DNA of 64,000 bases from an uncultured Clostridia bacterium. GTDB taxonomy: Bacteria; Bacillota; Clostridia; Oscillospirales; Ruminococcaceae. A program made the position numbers and the translations under genes. Below are positions 43,799 through 56,214 of this stretch, piece by piece (within the stretch, counting starts at the first letter, position 1; each line of letters starts with the position of its first letter). Below the pieces are notes generated by a model. That model was not told the origin of the DNA and did no database searches. It was given only the letters and a program-made list of their open reading frames with translations. The stretch spans positions 62,001 through 126,000 of the forward strand of contig CAMELR010000001.1 of NCBI GenBank assembly GCA_945923775.1. Direction: 5' to 3'.

Positions 43799-45829
43799 TT
43801 ACCTGAGCCTGAACCTGCTGACAAGCTCCTTGAGCGTTTCAGCCTGCCCCGAAAGCTCCTCGGAGGAAGCCGCGCTCTGCTCTGCTGTAGCGGAATTCGA
43901 CTGAACGACAGCGGATATCTTCCCGATGTCAGAGTGAATATTCTCCACCATTTCGTTCTGGCTCCTGCAGGATTCGGTGATGCTTCCAACTATCTCCTTG
44001 ACCGATTCGGTGTACTCGTTGAGCGTCTTTATTGCCTCTGCGGTCTGCGCGGTGATCTCTGCGCCGTTGTTTGCCGCCTTCACGGAGCTTTCAATGAGCA
44101 TGGTAGTATTGCCCACTGCTTCCGCAGACTTCCCAGCAAGCGTGCGCACTTCGTCCGCAACCACCGCGAAGCCCTTTCCAGCCGCGCCGGCGCGGGCGGC
44201 CTCGATAGCCGCGTTAAGCGCGAGAATATTCGTCTGGAAAGCGATATCCTCGATTGCCCCGATGATGTTGCTGATTTTTCCGGAGGTCTCGTTGATGTTG
44301 TTCATTGCTTCGGTAAGCGACGCCATCTTTACATTTACCCCGTCAAGGAACTGCGCGGTTTTATCCATGAGTTCCCGGGCGTTCTCACACTTTTCGGAGT
44401 TATGCTGAACCTGCTTCTCTATGTTGGAGATATTCTCCGCAAGTTTCTCAACGGAAGCGCTCTGTTCAACAGAGCCCTGCGAGAGTACCTGAGCGCCGGC
44501 CGCGACCTGCTCCGAGCCGGAGCTTACATCGTCCGCCGACTTGTAGATATCGGAGATGACACCGGAAAGCTTGTCCCTGATAGTGGCAAGGCTTCCCGCA
44601 AGCTCCGAGAAATCACCAGTGTAGTACTGGCTGTTCTGATCAACGTCCACCGCGAGGTTCTCGTTTGCAAGCTCGCTGAGTATGCGTCCTACGTCCGCGG
44701 TGGCGTTGCGGAGCGACTCGCTCATATCCACGATTGCAGTAGCGATGGTGCCGACCTCGTCGGGGCTTTTCATAAGGTCGCGAACCTCGTCCGCTGACTT
44801 GAGGTCGATGTTCTCCAGCTTCTGAGCCGCCTTCTCCACGCGCTTGAGCGGGAGCATGAGGTTATGTACCACGAGATATACCCAAAGGGTAAGCACCGCC
44901 ATGCATATAATGCTGACCACAATAAGCTGAATTCTCATAGATACCGCAGAATCCATAACCTCAGATGAGCTGTCGGAAATGATGAACACCCAGTCCTAAT
45001 CGTTCATGTATGTGTAAGCCGCAACGCGGTTTCCGCCGTCGCTGTAAGTAAACGAATCCGTGACCATCTCACCGGAATTCTTCAGGCTGCCGATAAGATC
45101 AATGATGTATTGTTCTTCAGCAATGGTGGCTACCTTATCCTTATTCGGGTGGAAGATGTACTCGCCGGTGCCGACATTTACAAGATAATAATCCGAATTT
45201 TCAAATCCATTCATCGGAAGCTCATTTAGCTTTGACGCAAGACCATCCGTATAAATCCCGATTCCGCCGAGACCGATAGGGCTGCCATTTTCATCAAAGA
45301 CTGCCCGGTACATTGAAATGATCTGTTTGCCTGAAGCCGGCGAGATGATTATACCCGCATTGTACACTCCGTCAGCGGAAAGCAGCGCTTGATTAAGCTG
45401 ATCACACTTATCCTTGTCGGGACGCGTGACCTTACCTACAACCTGCGCCGAAGTGTGGGCGCGCACGGTCGTATCCCAGGAACTTACGTAAATTCCCTCA
45501 AGGCTGTCTATATCCTTGCTGTAGTCCTCAGTATACTTCTGCGCTGCTGCAATCGCTGCAGTGTCGTCAGGATTTTCAAGAATGTCTTTGATCTGCTGAG
45601 CCTTCAGATAATCTGTCAGAGTGCCTTCAGTCGAATCGATATAGGATTCGATAAGCTCCACCCTGTCCCTGGCGGCGGTTTTCATATTGTTGACCACATC
45701 GTTATAAGACGCCGTTGAAATAGAGTGATTTATCAGCAGGAACAAACCCGCAAACACAATCAGCTGAATCACGAACAATGTTACTGTGATCCTGAAATCC
45801 AGACCAAACCTTCTCACTTGCTTTTTCAT
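43799..45829 (-). pseudogene. Methyl-accepting chemotaxis protein interrupted by in-frame TAG
   Basis: Reading the minus strand as one frame gives a complete chemoreceptor: helix 1 (about 14-34), an extracellular dCache-like sensor domain, helix 2, HAMP and a signalling domain with NTTMLIESS and the hairpin tip [42 protein letters not shown] single TAG at 44996-44998 lies between YTYMND and [10 protein letters not shown], near the end of the sensor domain, without any frameshift. The two halves cannot work apart. So it is a recent nonsense allele, a sequencing error, or a case of amber read-through. Confidence 0.88.
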
Positions 45830-45918
45830 ATTATCTCCAGTTCCAAATAAGCCTTAGCTTAGTTTCCATTCCCGCCCAAAATAATACTCGAAAAACGTCA
45901 ATTTTTGTATCTGTATTT

Positions 45919-45947
45919 ATTATATAACAGCAAACCGCAAAAGTCAA
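45919..45947 (-). promoter_or_regulatory. Promoter of chemoreceptor gene
   Basis: Minus-strand TTGACT (45942-45947), 17-base spacer, TATAAT (45919-45924). The 333-base gap 45830-46162 holds this promoter and that of pdxS; nothing else was seen in it. Confidence 0.8.
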
Positions 45948-46084
45948 TCAATTCTCCAGGATTTCTTTAACTATGTGAAATATACACATTTGTGACTTAC
46001 ATCTTTGGTTATATTCTTATTAAGATTCAACATACAAAACCCATCGGAGAAATCTGGTATTATAAAAAAATATTATTCTGAGCA

Positions 46085-46112
46085 TTGAAAGATAACCAGT
46101 TCTAGGTATAAT
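46085..46112 (+). promoter_or_regulatory. Promoter of pdxST
   Basis: TTGAAA (46085-46090), 16-base spacer, TATAAT (46107-46112), 51 bases before pdxS. Confidence 0.7.
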
Positions 46113-46162
46113 AAAATACAAGAGAGCGCTCAGAACAACAATACCAGAAGGAGACAACAACC

Positions 46163-47035
46163 ATGTCAGACAGACTTGAACTTAATAAGAATCTCGCCCA
46201 GATGCTGAAGGGCGGCGTAATAATGGACGTAACCACCCCGGAGCAGGCGCGTATCGCGGAAGCCGCGGGAGCCTGCGCAGTCATGGCGCTGGAGCGCATT
46301 CCGGCGGATATCCGCGCAGCCGGCGGCGTATCAAGAATGAGCGACCCGAAGATGATCAAGGGCATTCAGGAAGTCGTGTCGATACCTGTAATGGCGAAAT
46401 GCCGAATCGGCCATTTTGCAGAGGCGCAGATACTCCAGGCGATCGAGATAGACTACATCGACGAGAGCGAAGTTCTTTCCCCTGCTGACGACAAGTACCA
46501 CATAGACAAGACGAAGTTCGACGTTCCGTTCGTATGCGGAGCGAAGGATCTCGGCGAAGCGCTCCGCCGCATAAACGAGGGCGCCTCCATGATACGCACG
46601 AAGGGCGAGCCGGGCACCGGAGACGTAGTGCAGGCAGTACGCCACATGCGCATGATGCAGAGCGAGATCCGCAGGATAGGCTCAATGGCTGAGGACGAGC
46701 TGTACGAGACCGCAAAGAGCCTCGCAGTGCCGTTCGAGCTTGTGAAGTACGTTCACGATAACAAGAAGCTGCCAGTAGTAAACTTCGCGGCAGGCGGAGT
46801 TGCGACCCCGGCGGACGCTGCGCTGATGATGCAGCTCGGCGCTGAGGGCGTATTCGTAGGCTCCGGCATATTCAAGTCCGGAAACCCGGAGAAGCGCGCT
46901 GCGGCGATCGTAAAGGCAGTAACCAACTTCACCGACGCGAAGCTGCTCGCAGAGCTTTCCGAGGACCTCGGCGAAGCAATGGTAGGCATCAACGAGCAGG
47001 AGATCGCACTCCTGATGGCGGAGCGCGGCAAATGA
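46163..47035 (+). CDS. pdxS: Pyridoxal 5'-phosphate synthase lyase subunit PdxS
   Basis: Makes pyridoxal phosphate from ribose 5-phosphate, glyceraldehyde 3-phosphate and ammonia, with PdxT supplying the ammonia. The 290-residue TIM barrel shows [21 protein letters not shown], the active-site Lys in [35 protein letters not shown] and the conserved RIDESEVL-like segment [17 protein letters not shown] at 46163 with AGAAGGAG. Overlaps pdxT by four bases. Confidence 0.98.
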   Translation: MSDRLELNKNLAQMLKGGVIMDVTTPEQARIAEAAGACAVMALERIPADIRAAGGVSRMSDPKMIKGIQEVVSIPVMAKCRIGHFAEAQILQAIEIDYIDESEVLSPADDKYHIDKTKFDVPFVCGAKDLGEALRRINEGASMIRTKGEPGTGDVVQAVRHMRMMQSEIRRIGSMAEDELYETAKSLAVPFELVKYVHDNKKLPVVNFAAGGVATPADAALMMQLGAEGVFVGSGIFKSGNPEKRAAAIVKAVTNFTDAKLLAELSEDLGEAMVGINEQEIALLMAERGK

Positions 47036-47619
47036 TGAAAATAGGAGTATTAGCGCTTCAGGGCGCATTCATCGAGCACGAGAAAATGCTCGCCAGCCTG
47101 GGTGCCGAGAGCTTCGAGATACGCCAGCTCAAAGACATCGACCAGCCGATGGACGGTCTCATAATCCCCGGCGGAGAGAGCACCGTACAGGGAAAGCTGC
47201 TTCGTGAGCTTGGACTCATGGAGCCGCTGCGCGGGCTTATCAGCGGCGGACTCCCGGTATTCGGGACATGCGCGGGACTTATCCTGCTCGCAAAGTCGAT
47301 AGACGGCGGAGAGGCTCCTCATCTCGCGGTGATGGACATAACCGCAAAGCGCAACGCCTACGGCAGGCAGCTCGGAAGCTTCGCTGCAAACGGCGTATTC
47401 AAGGGGATAGGCAGCGTCCCGATGACGTTTATCCGCGCTCCGTACATCAGCAGCACGCAGGGCGCCGAGATACTCGCGGAGGTCGGCGGAAAAGCCGTTG
47501 CTGCGCGTCAGGGGAATATGCTGGTCACAGCGTTCCACCCGGAGCTTACCGAGGACACATCGGTACACAGCTATTTTCTGGACATGGCGGCTGCCGCGCG
47601 GGAATCTGCGGCGGTTTAA
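47032..47619 (+). CDS. pdxT: Pyridoxal 5'-phosphate synthase glutaminase subunit PdxT
   Basis: Class I glutaminase partner of PdxS. The 195 residues begin [20 protein letters not shown] and contain GGEST, the catalytic Cys in [13 protein letters not shown] (near residue 80) and the His-Glu pair in [10 protein letters not shown]. Start ATG overlaps the pdxS stop, or three bases later, giving translational coupling and stoichiometric production. Confidence 0.97.
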   Translation: MMKIGVLALQGAFIEHEKMLASLGAESFEIRQLKDIDQPMDGLIIPGGESTVQGKLLRELGLMEPLRGLISGGLPVFGTCAGLILLAKSIDGGEAPHLAVMDITAKRNAYGRQLGSFAANGVFKGIGSVPMTFIRAPYISSTQGAEILAEVGGKAVAARQGNMLVTAFHPELTEDTSVHSYFLDMAAAARESAAV

Positions 47620-47635
47620 ACTGCATAAATTACAG

Positions 47636-47664
47636 AAGGTCTGCCTTAACCGGCGGACCTTTTC
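47636..47664 (+). terminator. Terminator of pdxST
   Basis: Stem AAGGTCTGCC/GGCGGACCTT followed by TTTC. Confidence 0.65.
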
Positions 47665-47703
47665 GTATTTCTTCAGTTTTTCAGTGAACAATAGAAATAA
47701 CTC

Positions 47704-47732
47704 TTGACAAAAGGCGGACTTTGCATTATAAT
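47704..47732 (+). promoter_or_regulatory. Consensus promoter of radC
   Basis: Exact TTGACA (47704-47709), 17-base spacer, exact TATAAT (47727-47732). Confidence 0.9.
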
Positions 47733-47781
47733 GTATTGTGTATCGTTCACCAGGCGAAGAAAACGTGAAAGAGGAACTGAA

Positions 47782-48477
47782 ATGGCTGAGGAAAAAAACA
47801 TACATTCCGGGCACCGCCAGCGTATGCTGAAAAAGTACCTGGAACATGGCATAGACTGCTTCGAGGATCATGAGATACTGGAGATATTTCTCTTTACCGC
47901 ATATTCCCGCAGGAACACAAACGACATAAGCCACCAGCTCATCAACCGCTTCGGTTCACTGGAGGGCGTGCTGAACGCAGGCTACGACGAGATAGTCGAG
48001 GAAAAGAACGTAGGAGTTACCGCGGCGGCGCTGATCAGCTTTATGAAGGACTTCGCGCGGAAATACAACCGCACTCAGCTGGCAGGAATGAAGCTCTCCA
48101 GCTCCGAGAGCGTGCGGAAATTCTGCTACGAACTCCTCAAGGACAGCACCACTGAGGAAGCGCACGTGCTCTTCCTTGACCAGAACCTCAATTTTGTCGG
48201 TGAATCCCAGATATCCCAGGGCAGCCCGAATTCGGTGGACCTCGACCTGCACGATATCGTAATAAAATCGGTGCGTACCTCATGCACTAAGATAATCCTC
48301 ACGCACAGCCACCCGCACGGAGTTCTTCTGCCGTCGTCGGCTGACATAGCGTCGACCCGCCGTGCCGCCTCCGCGCTGAACAGCATAGGCATCGAGCTGA
48401 TAGACCACATCATCGTGAACGAGGAGGACAGCTACTCCATGCGAACCGCGGGAATGCTGCCCGACATCTGGTTCTGA
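47782..48477 (+). CDS. radC: RadC-family JAB-domain protein
   Basis: A 231-residue DNA-repair-associated protein with a UPF0758/RadC layout: a helix-hairpin-helix-like N-terminus (HGIDCFEDHEILEIFLF) and a JAMM metalloprotease-like domain with LTHSHPHGVLLPSSADI (the HxHxxG...S..D metal motif, near residue 170) and LIDHIIVNEEDSYSM. ATG at 47782 follows GAGG; the open frame upstream spans the promoter. Upstream of uvrB-uvrA, so possibly part of a repair region; biochemical function of RadC is unclear. Confidence 0.93.
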   Translation: MAEEKNIHSGHRQRMLKKYLEHGIDCFEDHEILEIFLFTAYSRRNTNDISHQLINRFGSLEGVLNAGYDEIVEEKNVGVTAAALISFMKDFARKYNRTQLAGMKLSSSESVRKFCYELLKDSTTEEAHVLFLDQNLNFVGESQISQGSPNSVDLDLHDIVIKSVRTSCTKIILTHSHPHGVLLPSSADIASTRRAASALNSIGIELIDHIIVNEEDSYSMRTAGMLPDIWF

Positions 48478-48498
48478 CCTTGAATAGCAGGTGTTTTT

Positions 48499-50463
<1,965 letters not shown>

Positions 50464-50490
50464 GCAGAAAGGAACAAAAGAGTAGCGACA

Positions 50491-53313
50491 ATGGCAAAGA
50501 ACGATAAAATAATAATCCGGGGTGCCCGCGAGCACAACCTGAAAAATATAGACCTCACTATCCCGAGGGATTCCCTGGTGGTAATGACCGGACTTTCCGG
50601 CAGCGGTAAAAGCTCGCTGGCGTTCGACACGATTTTCGCGGACGGTCAGCGGCGGTATATGGAGAGCCTTTCCTCCTACGCGAGAATGTTCCTCGGGCAG
50701 ATGGAAAAGCCCGATGTAGACAGTATCGAGGGACTTTCCCCGGCGATATCCATTGACCAGAAGACCACCTCGAAGAACCCGCGCTCTACAGTGGGCACCG
50801 TCACCGAGATATACGACTACCTGCGACTGATGTACGCCCGGATAGGCGTTCCGCACTGCCCCGTCTGCGGCAGGGAGATAAAGCAGCAGACCGTCGACGA
50901 GATCGTCGATAAGGTGCTGGAGCTTCCCGAGCGCACCAAATTCCAGGTGCTTGCCCCGGTTGTCCGCGGACGCAAGGGTGAGCATCAGAAGGAGTTCGAA
51001 GCCGCGCGTAAATCCGGATTTTCAAGAGTACGCGTAGACGGCATCGCCTACGACCTAAACGAGAAGATCACGCTTGAAAAAAACAAGAAGCACTCCATTG
51101 AGATAGTCGTGGACCGCCTTGTAATGAAGGACGGCATAAAATCCCGCCTCACCGAGAGTATCGAAACAGCCGGCACCCTCACCGGCGGGTTAGTTTACAT
51201 CGACGTCATCGACGGCGAGGAGCTGCACTTCTCCCAGAGCTACGCCTGCCCGGAGCACGGCGTATCCATCGAGGACCTTTCCCCGAGAATGTTCTCGTTC
51301 AACAACCCCTACGGAGCCTGCCCGAAATGCACCGGCATAGGAAGCTCCCTGCGGGTAGACCCTGACCTCATCATGCCCAACGCCGGACTTACCATCAGGA
51401 ACGGCGCCATAAAGGCTTCCGGCTGGAATTACGCGGAAGGCACCATAGCCGCAATGTATATCGACGCCCTCGCCGAAAAGCACGGATTCTCAGTCGATCA
51501 GCCGGTGTCCGAGCTGTCAGATGAAGCGATAAACGAGATAATGTACGGCACCCACGGCGAGAAGATACTGATAAAGCGCCCGAAACAGCAGGGCGGCGGT
51601 CAGTTCTACACCGATTTCGAGGGTATCGCGACCAACCTGGAGCGCCGCTACGCCGAAACGAACAGTCAGTATTCCCGTGACACCATCGAGGAATTCATGA
51701 GCGAGGTAGAGTGCCCGGAATGCCACGGCGAGCGTCTTAACAAAGCGGCTCTGTCGGTAACTGTCGGCGGCAGGAACATCATGGAGTTCTGCCGCATGTC
51801 CGTCACCGAAGCGCTGGATTTCGTGAACAGTCTGGAGCTTACTCCGCGCGAAGCGATGATAGCCAAGCAGATACTCAAGGAAATAAAATCGCGCCTGGGC
51901 TTCCTCCAGAGCGTAGGTCTGGAATACCTGACGCTTGCCCGTTCGGCGGGGACCCTCTCCGGCGGCGAGAGCCAGCGTATCCGCCTTGCAACGCAGATAG
52001 GAAGTTCCCTCACCGGCGTGCTTTATATCCTGGACGAGCCGTCCATCGGACTTCACCAGCGCGACAACGATAAGCTGATAGCAACGCTGAGAAGGCTCCG
52101 CGACCTCGGAAACACGCTGATAGTAGTCGAGCACGACGAGGACACCATGCGCGCCGCCGACTGGATAGTCGACATCGGCCCCGGCGCGGGAGTCCACGGC
52201 GGCGAGGTCATCTACAGCGGCGAAGTCAGCGGGCTGCTGAAATGCAAGGATTCCATCACCGGGCAGTACCTTTCCGGAAAGCTGAAGATTCCGGTGCCGG
52301 AAAAGCGCCGTCAGCCGTCGGATAAGTGGCTGCACGTTATCGGAGCGGCTGAAAACAACCTCCGCAATATCAACGTAGACGTGCCGCTCGGTATATTCAC
52401 CTGCGTTACCGGAGTTTCCGGAAGCGGCAAAAGCTCCCTCGTCAACGAGATAATTTACAAGCACCTCGTTGCAAAGCTTAACCGCGCGCGTACCCGCCCG
52501 GGCAAGTTCACCGATATGACCGGCTCTGAACACCTTGACAAGGTGATAATGATAGACCAGTCTCCGATAGGGCGAACCCCTCGGAGCAATCCCGCGACCT
52601 ACACCGGCGTGTTCAACGATATCCGCGACCTGTTCTCCCAGACCAACGAAGCGAAGGCGAAGGGCTACGGCCCGGGGAGATTCTCGTTCAACATCAAGGG
52701 CGGCCGCTGCGAGGCGTGCGAAGGCGACGGCATCATCAAGATAGAAATGCACTTCCTGCCGGACGTATTCGTACCCTGCGAGGTCTGCAAGGGGCACCGC
52801 TACAACCGCGAGACCCTGGAGGTCCGCTACAAGGGAAAGAACATCTTCGAGGTTCTCGACATGACCGTCTCCGAGGGCGTGGAGTTCTTCGCGAACATTC
52901 CGAAGATATACAACAAGCTCAAGACCCTCGAGGAAGTCGGACTGGGATATATCAAGATAGGTCAGAGCAGCACGACGCTTTCCGGCGGCGAAGCTCAGCG
53001 AATAAAGCTCGCGACGGAGCTTGCAAAGCGATCCACCGGAAAGACGATATATATTCTTGACGAGCCGACCACGGGACTTCACACCGCCGACGTCCGCAAG
53101 CTCATCGAGATACTCCAGAAGCTGACCGACGGCGGAAACACCGTGCTGGTTATCGAGCACAACCTCGACGTGATAAAGACCGCGGATTACCTCATCGACA
53201 TGGGACCCGAAGGCGGCAGCGGCGGCGGAACCGTCATTGCGTCCGGAACCCCCGAGGAGGTCGCGGCAAACCCGGTAAGCTACACCGGCGCGTACCTCAA
53301 GAAACTCTTATAA
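50491..53313 (+). CDS. uvrA: Excinuclease ABC subunit A
   Basis: Damage-sensing ATPase dimer of excision repair. The 940 residues hold two ABC modules: Walker [11 protein letters not shown] (about 29) and [10 protein letters not shown] (about 640), signatures LSGGESQR and LSGGEAQR, Walker B ILDEPS and ILDEPT, and zinc-finger Cys pairs CPVCGR, CPKCTG, CPECHG and CEACEG...CEVCKG. Downstream partner of uvrB in one operon. Confidence 0.99.
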   Translation: MAKNDKIIIRGAREHNLKNIDLTIPRDSLVVMTGLSGSGKSSLAFDTIFADGQRRYMESLSSYARMFLGQMEKPDVDSIEGLSPAISIDQKTTSKNPRSTVGTVTEIYDYLRLMYARIGVPHCPVCGREIKQQTVDEIVDKVLELPERTKFQVLAPVVRGRKGEHQKEFEAARKSGFSRVRVDGIAYDLNEKITLEKNKKHSIEIVVDRLVMKDGIKSRLTESIETAGTLTGGLVYIDVIDGEELHFSQSYACPEHGVSIEDLSPRMFSFNNPYGACPKCTGIGSSLRVDPDLIMPNAGLTIRNGAIKASGWNYAEGTIAAMYIDALAEKHGFSVDQPVSELSDEAINEIMYGTHGEKILIKRPKQQGGGQFYTDFEGIATNLERRYAETNSQYSRDTIEEFMSEVECPECHGERLNKAALSVTVGGRNIMEFCRMSVTEALDFVNSLELTPREAMIAKQILKEIKSRLGFLQSVGLEYLTLARSAGTLSGGESQRIRLATQIGSSLTGVLYILDEPSIGLHQRDNDKLIATLRRLRDLGNTLIVVEHDEDTMRAADWIVDIGPGAGVHGGEVIYSGEVSGLLKCKDSITGQYLSGKLKIPVPEKRRQPSDKWLHVIGAAENNLRNINVDVPLGIFTCVTGVSGSGKSSLVNEIIYKHLVAKLNRARTRPGKFTDMTGSEHLDKVIMIDQSPIGRTPRSNPATYTGVFNDIRDLFSQTNEAKAKGYGPGRFSFNIKGGRCEACEGDGIIKIEMHFLPDVFVPCEVCKGHRYNRETLEVRYKGKNIFEVLDMTVSEGVEFFANIPKIYNKLKTLEEVGLGYIKIGQSSTTLSGGEAQRIKLATELAKRSTGKTIYILDEPTTGLHTADVRKLIEILQKLTDGGNTVLVIEHNLDVIKTADYLIDMGPEGGSGGGTVIASGTPEEVAANPVSYTGAYLKKLL

Positions 53314-53318
53314 AACGC

Positions 53319-53348
53319 GATCCCTCTCCAGCCCGGAGAGGGATCTTT
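53319..53348. terminator. Terminator after uvrA
   Basis: GATCCCTCTCC/GGAGAGGGATC stem (53319-53345), then TTT; between convergent genes. Confidence 0.75.
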
Positions 53349-53367
53349 CAGCATATTCTGCCAGGAA

Positions 53368-54537
53368 TCATGCAAGCTCGCTCATCACGATGTTCTTTAT
53401 CCGTCTGACGAGGCCGCCGGTTCTGCCAACGCCCGCCTGCTGCGTACCGAAAAGCAGTGTGATACCGTGGGCGGGCTCATTCGAGAAGAACGTACCGAGC
53501 CAGCCGTCCCAGCCGTACTCTCCCCTGGACGCAAACAGCGTAGTCATGCTCTCGTCGTCGCACACGCGCATAAGGTTGCCGTAGGTGTAGCCGCGCATCC
53601 AGCCCCAGCCGTCCTCAAGCTGCTGTTTCTGGTTCGGCTTGAGACCTCCGTGGGTCAGGAACCTCACGGACTCCGGCTTTAATATCTGCCTGCCGTTGAA
53701 GCTGCCTTTGTTCATCAGCATACCGGCGAATTTCGCGTAGTCGTCCAGCGTGGAGCAAAGCCCCGCGCCTCCGGACTGAAACGCCGGGATAATATCACGG
53801 TCGTAAGCCAGCCCGAGGTGATTCGTGCGAAGCTCGTACAGCCCGTTTTCGGAATAGTCGTACACCTTAGCCAGCCGCCTGGACTTTTCCGCAGGCACCC
53901 AGAAGTCGGTATCCTTCATACCCAGCGGCTGGAAAAACTCAGAGATGAGGTAGTCACGGAAGCTCATTCCGCTGACTTTCTCGATCACCGCGCCCAGGAC
54001 GTCAGCGGAAGCGCCGTACATGAACCTTTCGCCAGGCTCAAAGCAAAGCTCGCCCTCGGACATCTTCCGCGCGAATTCAGCCGTTGTGACCGGCGAATCG
54101 GAATACAGCTTCTGCTCGATCTCCCAGAAAACCGCGCCGCTGTGCTTTCCGCCCTCGCTGTCCTCGCAGGGATACGGGATACCCGAGGTCATGTTCAGCA
54201 GGTCGCCGACCGTGATATGCTTCTGCGCCTGGACGCGCTCCCCGTTGCGCCGCACGTACGATACGGCATATTCGGGCAGGTAATCCGAAAGCCAGGCTCC
54301 AGCGTCGAGCTTCCCCTTTTCCATGAGCGACACCGCAGCGGCGGCGGTTATCGGCTTGGTCTGGGAATACAGCCGGAAAATCGTGTCGCGCTCGATGGGA
54401 AGACGGTTTTCGATGTCGCGCATTCCATAGCCGCAGTACGCCGCTTCTTTGCCGTCCTTGATAACCAGGACGTTTGCACCGGCTGTGTCGCCGTTATGTA
54501 CCGCGTCCTCGATAGCGGCAAGTATTTTTTTCTCCAT
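53368..54537 (-). CDS. Beta-lactamase-family serine hydrolase
   Basis: A 389-residue class C beta-lactamase/penicillin-binding-fold enzyme without signal peptide, thus cytoplasmic. The SxxK motif is SQTK (near residue 58), followed by a Tyr-x-Ser element in MYGASADVLG and a terminal GWLGTFF/HG region. Relatives include esterases and peptidases (LACTB, EstB-like) rather than drug-resistance enzymes. ATG at 54537 has AAAGGAG; own promoter. Confidence 0.87.
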   Translation of the reverse strand: MEKKILAAIEDAVHNGDTAGANVLVIKDGKEAAYCGYGMRDIENRLPIERDTIFRLYSQTKPITAAAAVSLMEKGKLDAGAWLSDYLPEYAVSYVRRNGERVQAQKHITVGDLLNMTSGIPYPCEDSEGGKHSGAVFWEIEQKLYSDSPVTTAEFARKMSEGELCFEPGERFMYGASADVLGAVIEKVSGMSFRDYLISEFFQPLGMKDTDFWVPAEKSRRLAKVYDYSENGLYELRTNHLGLAYDRDIIPAFQSGGAGLCSTLDDYAKFAGMLMNKGSFNGRQILKPESVRFLTHGGLKPNQKQQLEDGWGWMRGYTYGNLMRVCDDESMTTLFASRGEYGWDGWLGTFFSNEPAHGITLLFGTQQAGVGRTGGLVRRIKNIVMSELA

Positions 54538-54577
54538 GATACGGTAACTCCTTTGTGATTTGATCTCTCCGCTAATA

Positions 54578-54606
54578 ATCGTACCACAAATCGGCGATTT
54601 TTACAA
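54578..54606 (-). promoter_or_regulatory. Promoter of serine hydrolase gene
   Basis: Minus-strand TTGTAA (54601-54606), 17-base spacer, TACGAT (54578-54583). The 306-base gap to trkA also holds the trkA promoter and nothing else seen. Confidence 0.6.
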
Positions 54607-54757
54607 GGGCTTTTCAAAAAATACGCCAAGAATCAAAAACAATGTTCAGAAACCTCGATATTCCAAGCACAAAAACGCCAGTGCGATCCTGAGAAGTATC
54701 CGCACTCGAAACGTAAGTTAACTCTCGATATGTTCCACGAACTTTAAGTTTTCAGCA

Positions 54758-54786
54758 TTGACTTTTCCCGCGAAAAGGTGTATATT
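54758..54786 (+). promoter_or_regulatory. Promoter of trkAH
   Basis: TTGACT (54758-54763), 17-base spacer, TATATT (54781-54786). Confidence 0.75.
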
Positions 54787-54843
54787 ATATAGGTAATGAT
54801 ATAAGACGAATAGCGGAGACAGCCGCTGAAAAAGGAGAACACA

Positions 54844-56202
54844 GTGAACATAATCATCGTAGGCTGCGGCAAGGTCGGACAGGCGCTTGTAGAGCAGCTC
54901 AATGACGAAGGAAACGATATAACGGTAATAGACAAGGTAGCCGAAAAGGTGAACGACGTATCCAGCCGCTGCGACGTAATGGGCGTTATAGGAAACGGCG
55001 CGACCCACTCGGTGCAGCGGGACGCAGGAATAGACACTGCCAACCTGCTGATAGCGGTCACAGGCTCAGACGAGCTGAATCTGCTGTGCTGCCTCATTGC
55101 GAAAAAGGCAGGCAACTGCCACACCATAGCCAGAGTAAGGAACCCCGAATACTACAGCGAGAGCCAGTTTCTGAAAGACGAGCTGGGTCTTGCAATGGTG
55201 ATAAACCCGGAATTCGCAGCGGCAAGCGAGATAGCAAGGGTGCTGCGGTTCCCTTCCGCAATAAAAATCGACGTATTCGGCAGAGGCAGGGTGGAGCTTC
55301 TGAAATTCCGCCTGCCGGAAAACAGCCCGCTTGCAGGCTGCGCCGTCAAGGAGATAGTAACCAAGCTGCACTGCGACGTGCTGGTATGCACGGTTGAGCG
55401 CGGCGACGAAGTCCACATTGCAAACGGCGAATTCGTGTTTGAAGAAAAGGACGTCATTTCGATAGTGGCGGCTACACGCAAGGCGGGAGAATTCTTCCGC
55501 AAAATAAAATACAAGATGAACTCAGTAAAGGACGTAATGGTAGTAGGCGGCGGCGAGATAGGGCACTACCTGTGCGAGCAGCTCATACGCTCGGGAATGT
55601 CCGTAAAGCTCATTGAGAAGGACCCCGCACGCTGCGAGACCCTGTGCGCCACGCTCGACGACGGAGTATCGGTCATCAACGGCGACGCGAGCGACCAGAA
55701 TATCCTGGTTGAATCCGGACTGGAGCAGACCGGCGCATTCGTAGCGCTGACCAACCTTGACGAGGAAAACATACTGCTGTCGCTGTTCGCGAAAAGCGTC
55801 TGCGACTGCAAATGCGTAACCAAGATCAACCGAATCGGGTTCGACAACGTAATAAGCAAGCTCGACCTCGACACGATAATCAATCCCAAGAGCATTACAT
55901 CGGATACAATCGTAAGATATGTACGCGCGATGAACAGTTCCCGCGGCAGCAACATGGAAACGCTGTACAATGTGATAAAGGGCAAGGTAGAAGCCGCAGA
56001 ATTCATCATCAAGGAAGATTCGCCGGTGGTTGACGTTCCGCTGATGGAGCTCGACCTGAAGCCCGATGTGCTGGTAGCCGCGATACTCCGCGACAAAAAG
56101 GTGATGATCCCCCGCGGACACGACAGCCTGCAAATAGGCGACGCGGTGATAATCGTTTCACGTCAGATAGGCCTGCGAAACATCACCGACATAAGAAAGT
56201 AA
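54844..56202 (+). CDS. trkA: Trk potassium uptake regulatory subunit TrkA
   Basis: Cytoplasmic nucleotide-binding gating ring of the Trk potassium channel. The 452 residues are two RCK units, each with an NAD-binding Rossmann fold (VGCGKVGQALVEQL near residue 5; VVGGGEIGHYLCEQL near residue 231) and a TrkA-C domain. The start is a GTG at 54844 with AAGGAG six bases before. trkH follows in the same transcript (12-base gap). Confidence 0.96.
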   Translation: MNIIIVGCGKVGQALVEQLNDEGNDITVIDKVAEKVNDVSSRCDVMGVIGNGATHSVQRDAGIDTANLLIAVTGSDELNLLCCLIAKKAGNCHTIARVRNPEYYSESQFLKDELGLAMVINPEFAAASEIARVLRFPSAIKIDVFGRGRVELLKFRLPENSPLAGCAVKEIVTKLHCDVLVCTVERGDEVHIANGEFVFEEKDVISIVAATRKAGEFFRKIKYKMNSVKDVMVVGGGEIGHYLCEQLIRSGMSVKLIEKDPARCETLCATLDDGVSVINGDASDQNILVESGLEQTGAFVALTNLDEENILLSLFAKSVCDCKCVTKINRIGFDNVISKLDLDTIINPKSITSDTIVRYVRAMNSSRGSNMETLYNVIKGKVEAAEFIIKEDSPVVDVPLMELDLKPDVLVAAILRDKKVMIPRGHDSLQIGDAVIIVSRQIGLRNITDIRK

Positions 56203-56214
56203 CCGGAGGTCGTT

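Noticed and set aside
43799-44989. Treating the chemoreceptor halves as two genes
   Set aside because: Both halves are in one frame with no ribosome site before the second, so one interrupted gene is the better reading.
53368-54537. Antibiotic-resistance beta-lactamase
   Set aside because: No signal peptide and only the general serine-hydrolase motifs; nearest likeness is to esterase/peptidase members.
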